Made by a program: the position numbers and the translations under genes. The notes under the pieces were generated by a model that saw only the letters and a list, made by a program, of their open reading frames with translations, had not been told where the DNA came from and ran no database searches. From HGM04593 sp964470845 (GTDB taxonomy: Bacteria; Bacteroidota; Bacteroidia; Bacteroidales; Bacteroidaceae): 24,583 bases of DNA. Each line of letters opens with the position of its first letter. The first letter of the stretch is position 1. Below, in pieces: positions 1 through 5,877 of the stretch. The stretch lies in contig CAYYEL010000033.1 in NCBI GenBank assembly GCA_964470845.1, forward strand, positions 1 through 24,583. Direction: 5' to 3'.

Positions 1-59
1 GACTCGAACCTTGAATGACAGGACCAGAATCTGTAGTGTTACCATTACACCATCGCCCA
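1..59 (-). tRNA. tRNA-Gln (CUG), 3' end cut off by the window edge
   Basis: Reading the minus strand from 59 down to 1 gives a tRNA cloverleaf: acceptor 5' strand TGGGCGA (59-53), D arm GTGT / ACAC (50-47 and 39-36), anticodon arm 34-18, T arm CAAGG followed by TTCGAGT (13-2). The anticodon loop TTCTGGT puts CTG at 27-25, which reads CAG glutamine codons; a U at position 1 is also usual for tRNA-Gln. The last part of the T stem and the 3' acceptor strand, about 12 bases, lie outside the window. The innermost anticodon-stem pair appears to be A30-C22, a mismatch. Identity is inferred from the anticodon and fold only. Confidence 0.9.
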
Positions 60-75
60 ATTCCTAAATGCGATG

Positions 76-105
76 CAAAGATAGGTATTTTTTCTTACAT
101 ACAAA
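76..105 (-). promoter_or_regulatory. Promoter of the tRNA-Gln gene (Bacteroidetes sigma type)
   Basis: On the minus strand a TTTG (105-102) and a TATCTTTG (83-76) are separated by 18 bases, matching the known Bacteroidetes TTTG / TAnnTTTG -33/-7 pattern. Transcription would begin near position 69, about ten bases before the tRNA 5' end at 59. The spacing and the match of both boxes make this the clearest promoter in the window. Confidence 0.7.
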
Positions 106-178
106 CAAAAAAAAGATTTTTTTTCATAAAAAAGATAAAAAATACAACAATACTACGCGAAATGAGGATAAATCTGCC

Positions 179-186
179 TATCTTCG
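179..186 (+). promoter_or_regulatory. Possible -7 box for rsfS-ftsH
   Basis: TATCTTCG at 179-186 differs from the TAnnTTTG consensus by one base and would give a leader of about 50 bases before the rsfS ATG at 245. I see no good TTTG at the expected -33 distance, so this is tentative. The rest of the 60-244 gap is AT-rich and holds nothing else recognisable. Confidence 0.35.
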
Positions 187-244
187 CAAAAAATTTAAGA
201 AAGCCAAGAAAAGAATACAATATAAAAACAAGAAATAACACAAT

Positions 245-616
245 ATGCCAAGGAAAAATTTAACCACCGACGAGCTTATAAAGTACATAATCGACGCAAT
301 ACAAGAGAAAAAAGGAAAAAACATTGTAGTTGCCAATCTCACAGGATTGGGCAGCTCCATCTGCGACTATTTTGTAATATGCCAAGGAAACTCACCTACA
401 CAAGTGAGCGCAATCACCGACTCGATATGGGACGACCTTACCGAGAAATGCGGTTACAAGCCCTTTGCCGTTGACGGACAGCGCAACGCACAATGGGTAG
501 CAATGGACTATGGCGAAGTATTAGTACACATATTCCTGCCCGATGTACGCACATTCTACGACATTGAGCACCTGTGGGCAGATGCCAAACTAACAGAAAT
601 TCCCGATCTTGACTAA
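245..616 (+). CDS. rsfS: Ribosomal silencing factor RsfS (Iojap/DUF143 family)
   Basis: This 123-residue protein spans the usual length of the RsfS/Iojap family. The family binds ribosomal protein uL14 on the large subunit and blocks joining of the subunits when nutrients are short. The fold is visible as an N-terminal segment (LIKYIIDAIQEKKGKNIVV, residues 11-29), the CDYFVICQG strand near 40-48, and the hallmark C-terminal stretch with VDGQRNAQWVAMDYG, VLVHIF and FYDIEHLW (about 76-110). It starts at the first ATG after an A-rich leader without a Shine-Dalgarno sequence. The stop is six bases before ftsH, so the two are almost certainly co-transcribed. The call rests on family motifs and is firm. 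Confidence 0.95.
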   Translation: MPRKNLTTDELIKYIIDAIQEKKGKNIVVANLTGLGSSICDYFVICQGNSPTQVSAITDSIWDDLTEKCGYKPFAVDGQRNAQWVAMDYGEVLVHIFLPDVRTFYDIEHLWADAKLTEIPDLD

Positions 617-622
617 TCATTT

Positions 623-2569
623 ATGGCAGAGAATAACAAAAAAAACAAAATACCCCGAATAAACTTCACTTGGTTCTATTTAATAGCAGGTGCAGGCCTT
701 ATCGCTATGTACCTATTCGGGGACAATATGAGCAATATGAGCAAAGAGGCCACATACTCCGAGCTCACACAGTATATTTCCAAAGGCTACGTCAACGAGC
801 TTATTGTATTCGACGACAACGAGGTTGAAGCATACATAATCCCCGACTCGGCCATAAATATTTTTGAGCGCGCACCCCAGAAAAGCAATGAGCGTCCGAT
901 GCTGCTCACACGCATAGGCTCGGTCGAAAAATTCGAGGAGTTTATCGACCAACAAAAAGCCGAGGGACATTTCACAGGCAACGTACGTTACAAAGAGAAG
1001 CCCCAATATTGGAACGGCTTCCTCATCAACATACTACCACTGATATTCTTTATAGGAATATGGATATTCCTAATGCGTCGTATGAGTGGCGGTGGCGCAG
1101 GCGGCGGCGGAGTATTCAATGTCGGAAAATCGCAAGCCAAGCTCTTTGAGAAAGACGACAAGAACCGAATAACCTTCAAGGACGTAGCCGGACAAGAAGG
1201 AGCCAAGCAAGAGGTACAAGAAATTGTCGATTTTCTGCGCAGCCCCAAGCGTTACACCGACCTTGGCGGTAAAATACCCAAAGGAGCACTGTTAGTGGGC
1301 CCTCCGGGAACAGGAAAAACCCTGCTGGCCAAGGCTGTGGCAGGCGAGGCCGACGTACCCTTCTTCTCGCTCTCGGGCTCGGACTTTGTCGAAATGTTCG
1401 TAGGTGTGGGTGCATCGCGTGTACGCGACCTTTTCAGACAAGCCAAAGAGAAAGCCCCCTGCATAATATTCATCGACGAGATTGACGCAGTGGGACGCGC
1501 TCGCGGCAAAAATCCCGCAATGGGCGGCAACGACGAGCGCGAGAACACCCTGAACCAACTACTCACCGAAATGGACGGATTCGGCACAAACAGCGGCATC
1601 ATAGTGATGGCAGCAACCAACCGCGCCGACATTCTCGACAAAGCCCTGCTGCGTGCAGGCCGCTTCGACCGTCAGATACACGTTGACCTGCCCGACCTTA
1701 ACGAGCGCAAAGAGGTGTTTATGGTACACCTGCGTCCGCTGAAGCTCGACGCATCGGTTGATGTAGATATTCTTGCACGACAGACACCCGGATTCTCGGG
1801 CGCCGACATTGCCAATGTGTGCAACGAAGCAGCCCTCATCGCTGCACGACAAAAGAAAAGTGCCGTCGATAAGCAAGATTTTCTCGATGCAGTCGATCGC
1901 ATAATAGGCGGCCTTGAGAAAAAGACAAAAGTAATGACCAACAAAGAGAAAGAGACAATAGCCCTGCACGAGGCGGGCCACGCCACCCTATCGTGGTTCC
2001 TCGAACACGCCAACCCCCTGATAAAGGTAACAATCGTCCCTCGAGGACGTGCATTGGGCGCAGCGTGGTATATGCCCGAGGAGCGTCAGATAACCACAAA
2101 AGAACAGATGCTCGACGAAATGTGCGCCATTCTTGGCGGCCGCGCAGCCGAAGAGTTGTTCGTGGGACACATCTCGACAGGAGCAATGAACGACCTTGAG
2201 CGTGTAACCAAACAGGCCTATGCAATGATAGCCTACGCAGGAATGAGCGACAAACTGCCCAACCTGTGCTACTACAACAACAGCGAATACTCGTTCCAGC
2301 GCCCATATAGCGAGCGCACCGCCGAGCTCATAGACAACGAAGTAAAAGAGCTCATTAACGAACAATATGCACGCGCCAAGCACATACTCACCGAGCACAG
2401 CGAGGGACACGCACAGCTTGCCCGTCTGCTCATTGAGCGCGAAGTAATCTTCGCCGAGGATGTTGAGAAAATATTCGGAAAGCGTCCGTGGTCGTCGCGC
2501 AGCGAAGAGATTTTCGCAGGCAACGACAAAAGCAAAGAGAGCACAAACGAAAATATTGCAAACGAATAA
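623..2569 (+). CDS. ftsH: ATP-dependent zinc metalloprotease FtsH
   Basis: A 648-residue membrane-anchored AAA+ protease that extracts and degrades membrane and regulatory proteins as a hexamer. Two transmembrane segments are visible, about residues 16-32 and 132-150, flanking the periplasmic FtsH-extracellular domain. A glycine-rich linker (about 155-163) leads to the AAA module with Walker A GPPGTGKT (226-233), Walker B ending FIDE (283-286), and the second region of homology with arginine fingers in ATNRADILDKALLRAGRFDR. The protease active site is HEAGH at 449-453, with the likely third zinc ligand Asp524 in MNDLERV. All key residues are present and the length is typical. It lies six bases after rsfS. 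The stop codon abuts the inverted-repeat element at 2570, so no native 3' spacer is visible. Confidence 0.98.
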   Translation: MAENNKKNKIPRINFTWFYLIAGAGLIAMYLFGDNMSNMSKEATYSELTQYISKGYVNELIVFDDNEVEAYIIPDSAINIFERAPQKSNERPMLLTRIGSVEKFEEFIDQQKAEGHFTGNVRYKEKPQYWNGFLINILPLIFFIGIWIFLMRRMSGGGAGGGGVFNVGKSQAKLFEKDDKNRITFKDVAGQEGAKQEVQEIVDFLRSPKRYTDLGGKIPKGALLVGPPGTGKTLLAKAVAGEADVPFFSLSGSDFVEMFVGVGASRVRDLFRQAKEKAPCIIFIDEIDAVGRARGKNPAMGGNDERENTLNQLLTEMDGFGTNSGIIVMAATNRADILDKALLRAGRFDRQIHVDLPDLNERKEVFMVHLRPLKLDASVDVDILARQTPGFSGADIANVCNEAALIAARQKKSAVDKQDFLDAVDRIIGGLEKKTKVMTNKEKETIALHEAGHATLSWFLEHANPLIKVTIVPRGRALGAAWYMPEERQITTKEQMLDEMCAILGGRAAEELFVGHISTGAMNDLERVTKQAYAMIAYAGMSDKLPNLCYYNNSEYSFQRPYSERTAELIDNEVKELINEQYARAKHILTEHSEGHAQLARLLIEREVIFAEDVEKIFGKRPWSSRSEEIFAGNDKSKESTNENIANE

Positions 2570-2700
2570 GAAGCTGTTTAAATTTATATCGTTAAGTTTT
2601 TTATAGAGCAAAAAACAATAAAACAGACATTTTTGAATATAAAAAAAGCAACGAAATAGCGGCTTTCAAGATAAACTTTTTTAGAAATTTAAACAGCTTC
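2570..2700. repeat. 131-bp element with perfect 16-bp terminal inverted repeats (MITE-like)
   Basis: GAAGCTGTTTAAATTT at 2570-2585 is the exact reverse complement of AAATTTAAACAGCTTC at 2685-2700. The 99 bases between them are AT-rich and encode nothing recognisable. The left repeat begins at the base after the ftsH stop codon, and the right one ends 15 bases before the cdsA ATG. No target-site duplication is obvious (GAATAA on the left, CAAAAA on the right). It could be a miniature non-autonomous transposable element, or an intergenic repeat forming a long-range RNA stem. The left end matches positions 24509-24527 at 16 of 19 bases. The inverted repeat is seen directly; its mobility is inference. 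Confidence 0.6.
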
Positions 2701-2715
2701 CAAAAACATAAAACT

Positions 2716-3531
2716 ATGAAATCACTTATCGTACGCGGTGTAACAGGCATCGTATTTGTGGGAGTGCTTATAGCAGCAATGCTATACGGCAGCATTTCGT
2801 TTGGCATATTGTTTGCCATTGTATCGGGACTGGCTGTGAATGAATTTTGCAACCTCATCCACCAATACAGAAAGACCACATTCAGCACATTATTGGCAAC
2901 TATGGGCGGAATGTACCTGTTCTTTATTCTGTTTGCATTCAACAATCTTGAGTTTGAAAAGCCGATTGCCCTATTAGTGCCCTATATTGGATTGAATGTA
3001 TATATATTTGTACGCGAGCTCTACCGCAAAAAAGGTGGCGCACTCGACAATATGGCCTATTTTGTCCTGTCGCAGATATACGCCGCACTACCTTTTGCAA
3101 TGCTCAACATATTGGCAACATACAGCGGCACATATTCATTTGTGCTGCCCCTTGCAATATTCATATTCCTATGGAGCAACGACACAGGCGCCTACTGTGT
3201 GGGCAGTATGATTGGCAAGCATAAGATGTTTGAGCGCATATCGCCTAAAAAATCGTGGGAAGGCTTTGTAGGAGGCGCTGTAACAGCAATTATAGCAGGA
3301 TACGTAATGTCGCTCTTTTTTGACACGCTGAACACGTGGCAATGGATGGCAATGGCAGCAACAACTGTTGCCGCAGGTACATTGGGCGACCTTATAGAGT
3401 CGTGTATGAAACGCGAAATGAAGATAAAGGATTCGGGCAATATTCTGCCCGGGCACGGAGGCATCCTCGACCGTTTCGACAGTTGTATTCTCGCTGTTCC
3501 CTGTGTGGTAATACTTTTGTATTTGTTATAA
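2716..3531 (+). CDS. cdsA: Phosphatidate cytidylyltransferase CdsA
   Basis: This 271-residue multi-spanning membrane protein makes CDP-diacylglycerol from CTP and phosphatidate, the branch point for phospholipids. The family signature is complete near residues 229-256: SCMKREMKIKD followed by LPGHGGILDRFDS, containing the metal-binding and catalytic acidic residues. Several hydrophobic helices are visible, for example residues 9-38, 55-75 and 133-152. An ATG after an A-rich leader gives a normal length. The FtsH-CdsA neighbourhood is familiar in Bacteroidales, but here the two are separated by the 131-bp inverted-repeat element, so cdsA may be transcribed partly independently. It converges on lpxB. 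Confidence 0.95.
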   Translation: MKSLIVRGVTGIVFVGVLIAAMLYGSISFGILFAIVSGLAVNEFCNLIHQYRKTTFSTLLATMGGMYLFFILFAFNNLEFEKPIALLVPYIGLNVYIFVRELYRKKGGALDNMAYFVLSQIYAALPFAMLNILATYSGTYSFVLPLAIFIFLWSNDTGAYCVGSMIGKHKMFERISPKKSWEGFVGGAVTAIIAGYVMSLFFDTLNTWQWMAMAATTVAAGTLGDLIESCMKREMKIKDSGNILPGHGGILDRFDSCILAVPCVVILLYLL

Positions 3532-3536
3532 AATAG

Positions 3537-3589
3537 CATAGATAAAGAATAAAGCCGAGGCACAGCCTCGGCTTTATTCTTTATCTATG
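3537..3589. terminator. Bidirectional terminator with a 25-bp perfect stem
   Basis: Positions 3537-3561 are an exact reverse complement of 3565-3589, leaving only an ACA loop. The stem has a GC-rich core (GCCGAGGC / GCCTCGGC) and an AT-rich base rich in A on the 5' arm and T on the 3' arm, so it can terminate in both directions. It sits between the convergent cdsA (ends 3531) and lpxB (ends 3611). The perfection and length of the stem are unusual compared with standard intrinsic terminators. Confidence 0.9.
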
Positions 3590-3610
3590 TATTCGGCTCT
3601 ATCGGGCGAA

Positions 3611-4753
3611 TTACTTACCCTTCGATTGCAACAGCCCGAGCATAATATCGGCTGCACGCTCCGAAGCACCGGCCTCGCCCAGAATTTTAATCATTCTATC
3701 GTACTGTTGCAACATCTGCACCCGTTGCACACTGTCCGAGGGCAATAATTGTCCAATCTCGTCGGTAACATTCCCGGGGCTCATATCGGCAGCCACAAGC
3801 TCGCGCACCACCTCCTTACCGGCTATCAGATTAACAAGCGACACGAATTTCACTTTCAGAAAATGTTTCTTGAGCCACGAATAAAGCCCTGCCATAGGAG
3901 TGGCATAGCACACAACCTGTGGCACACGGAAAAGCGCCGTCTCAAGGGTAGCCGTCCCCGATGTTACCAGTGCCGCGTGCGAATGCTTGAGCAGAGGATA
4001 GGTGCTGCCATAGAGTATGCGTGCGCCGTCGGTAAGATAAGGAGCATAAAAATCCTTGTCGATGCCCGGAGCGCCGGCCACCACCGGCTGATATTCGGGG
4101 TAGTTTTTCATCGCCTGTAACATCATCGGCAGATTGGCTTTAATCTCTTGCTTGCGGCTACCCGCCAAAAGAGCCACAATGGGCTTTTGTGGCAGATTAT
4201 TGGTCGTTCTAAACTCGTCTATTGTTCCATTATCCGATTTTAGGAAAGCATCGACAGCATCGACACAAGGATTGCCGATGTAGTGAATATTATAGCTGTG
4301 CCCTGCAAAAAAATCCACCTCGAATGGGAGTATCGAAAAAAGCTCGTCAACGTCGCGCTTGATATTCTTAATGCGGTACTCTTTCCACGCCCATATTTTG
4401 GGCGAGATATAATAATAGACAGGGATTCTACTGTTTTTATGAATATATTCGGCAATCGAGAGGTTAAAGCCCGGATAATCGACAAGGATAAGCACGTCGG
4501 GCTCCCAAGCAAGAATATCGCGCTTGCAACGGCTCATATTGCTGAATATTGTCCTAAGGTGCATCAACACGGGGATAAAGCCCATATAGGCAAGCTCGCG
4601 GTAGTGCTTTACACGATGGCCGCCCACGGCCGACATAAGGTCGCCGCCGAAGAACCGAAACTCGGCAGCCTCATCGACCTTTTTTATTGCCTTCATCAAA
4701 TTAGATGCGTGCAGATCGCCCGAGGCCTCGCCCACTATAAGATAGTATTTCAT
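3611..4753 (-). CDS. lpxB: Lipid-A-disaccharide synthase LpxB
   Basis: A GT19 glycosyltransferase that joins UDP-diacylglucosamine to lipid X to form the lipid A disaccharide at the inner membrane. With the ATG at 4753 the protein has 380 residues, typical for LpxB, and begins MKYYLIVGEASGDLH with the family's N-terminal GEASGD motif. Later landmarks are the ELAYMGF segment, PVYYYISPKIWAWKEYRIKN, the LLAGSRKQEI donor-domain motif, and VTSGTATLETALF near the nucleotide-binding site. An in-frame TTG nine bases upstream could extend it, but the ATG overlaps the surE stop as ATGA, a usual translational coupling, so I prefer 4753. Co-transcribed with surE. Confidence 0.96.
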   Translation of the reverse strand: MKYYLIVGEASGDLHASNLMKAIKKVDEAAEFRFFGGDLMSAVGGHRVKHYRELAYMGFIPVLMHLRTIFSNMSRCKRDILAWEPDVLILVDYPGFNLSIAEYIHKNSRIPVYYYISPKIWAWKEYRIKNIKRDVDELFSILPFEVDFFAGHSYNIHYIGNPCVDAVDAFLKSDNGTIDEFRTTNNLPQKPIVALLAGSRKQEIKANLPMMLQAMKNYPEYQPVVAGAPGIDKDFYAPYLTDGARILYGSTYPLLKHSHAALVTSGTATLETALFRVPQVVCYATPMAGLYSWLKKHFLKVKFVSLVNLIAGKEVVRELVAADMSPGNVTDEIGQLLPSDSVQRVQMLQQYDRMIKILGEAGASERAADIMLGLLQSKGK

Positions 4754-5514
4754 AATTCCCAATTTTTCATTTCGTCCAACAGACTATAATCGGTGAGGTC
4801 GATGCGCGTGGGGGTTATTGCCACAAAATTATTATCGAGCGCCACCCTGTCGGTGTCGGCATCCTGCTCGTGGCACTCGAAACTGCCCGTCAACCAATAC
4901 CAACGTCCTCCACGCGGATGCTCGTGAGCCTGCCACTCGTTGACCCACTGCCCCGAGGCCTGACGGCAGATTTTCACCCCCGCATACTCTTTTGTATCGG
5001 GAAAATTCACATTCAGACAACTACCCTGCGGCAATCCCCGACGAAGAACCTGTGCCACGACAGTGCGAATATAGGGCACTGTGGCCGAAAAATCGGCGTC
5101 GGCATCGTGCGAGCACAACGAAAATGCTATCGAAGGAACATTCTTCATACACCCCTCAATAACAACACCCATAGTGCCCGAGTAGTGAGCATTAACCGCC
5201 GAATTATCGCCGTGGTTTATTCCACCCACGACAAGCGACGGACGGCCGGGGAGCACTGCGTCGAAAGCAACCTTCACACAGTCGCACGGCGTACCCGTAC
5301 AAGCATACACTGTGAGGCCGGCCTCTTCGCTCACCTTCCACACATTTATGGGCACCTCACTTGTAATCGCACATCCCTTGCCCGAGCGTCCCGTATGAGG
5401 CGCAACTACCACAACATCGCCAAACTCCATAAGCACACGCATAAGCACATTTATACCTTTGGCGCTGTATCCATCGTCGTTCGAGACAAGGATTAAAGGT
5501 CTTTCTTTGCTCAT
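4750..5514 (-). CDS. surE: 5'-nucleotidase SurE
   Basis: A 254-residue metal-dependent nucleotidase and survival protein that hydrolyses 5'- and 3'-nucleoside monophosphates. The N-terminus has ILVSNDDGYSAKGI with the metal-binding Asp13-Asp14. The GRSGKG loop supplies Ser44, and GGINHGDN supplies Asn100, the usual four-ligand set. The ORF could be extended by 16 residues to 5562, but the extension would run through a -7-like box at 5540-5547 and does not resemble SurE, so the ATG at 5514 is chosen. The stop overlaps the start of lpxB by four bases (ATGA). The surE-lpxB pairing links nucleotide housekeeping with lipid A synthesis only by position. Confidence 0.95.
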   Translation of the reverse strand: MSKERPLILVSNDDGYSAKGINVLMRVLMEFGDVVVVAPHTGRSGKGCAITSEVPINVWKVSEEAGLTVYACTGTPCDCVKVAFDAVLPGRPSLVVGGINHGDNSAVNAHYSGTMGVVIEGCMKNVPSIAFSLCSHDADADFSATVPYIRTVVAQVLRRGLPQGSCLNVNFPDTKEYAGVKICRQASGQWVNEWQAHEHPRGGRWYWLTGSFECHEQDADTDRVALDNNFVAITPTRIDLTDYSLLDEMKNWEL

Positions 5515-5877
5515 AATTTTATTATATCTAAATTTTGTGCGAAGATAGAAAAAAATATCCATAATAGAGACAGCAGAAACTCTTATTCAACAAAAGATAA
5601 ATAGAATTTATAATCGACAGCAGAAATCACAAACACGCACATTCCGCCTCGTTTGCAAAATATTGAAACAAGATTAGTTATCCGCATTCGACAAAAATAA
5701 ACAACGCTCTTTGTATATAAGAAACAGATTTTTATCTACCCACTTGCACAACTTTCACCCGATTATTTGTATAATTTGTCTTATTTACTTAAATTTACGA
5801 CGGAATTAACAAATTGCCCGTTTTATGGGCTCAAGCATCAAGAAAAACAATAATAAAAAAAATAACACAAAGGTATT
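5515..5877. other. Divergent intergenic region between surE and the GH84 gene
   Basis: This 363-base AT-rich gap contains the possible surE promoter at its left end. On the plus strand I see no clean TAnnTTTG box for the GH84 gene. TATAATTTG at 5770-5778 has one base too many between TA and TTTG, and TTTG at 5710-5713 is followed at the right distance only by the weak TATCTACC (5733-5740). The GH84 ATG follows an A-rich leader (AACACAAAGGTATT). No ORF, RNA or repeat is supportable here. Confidence 0.5.
5540..5547 (-). promoter_or_regulatory. Possible -7 box of the surE-lpxB operon
   Basis: On the minus strand TATCTTCG lies at 5547-5540, one base from the TAnnTTTG consensus, giving a predicted start about 20 bases before the surE ATG at 5514. 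The same box variant occurs before rsfS. No clear TTTG is seen at -33. Its main use is in rejecting the longer surE start. Confidence 0.45.

Noticed and set aside
15..263. A small plus-strand frame over the tRNA and its upstream region
   Set aside because: Runs through the tRNA gene and its promoter in antisense, with low-complexity Lys/Phe sequence and no homology I recognise.
1988..2611. A 207-codon open frame on the minus strand across the 3' part of ftsH
   Set aside because: It lies wholly antisense to a fully conserved gene apart from a short overhang, has no recognisable domain, and is explained by codon bias that leaves few stops on the opposite strand.
2601..2945. A 114-codon minus-strand frame overlapping the inverted-repeat element and cdsA, considered as a transposase remnant
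   Set aside because: Most of it is antisense to the conserved start of cdsA and it shows no transposase motif.
4754..4762. TTG start extending lpxB by three codons
   Set aside because: The ATG at 4753 overlaps the surE stop as ATGA and gives the family's normal N-terminus.
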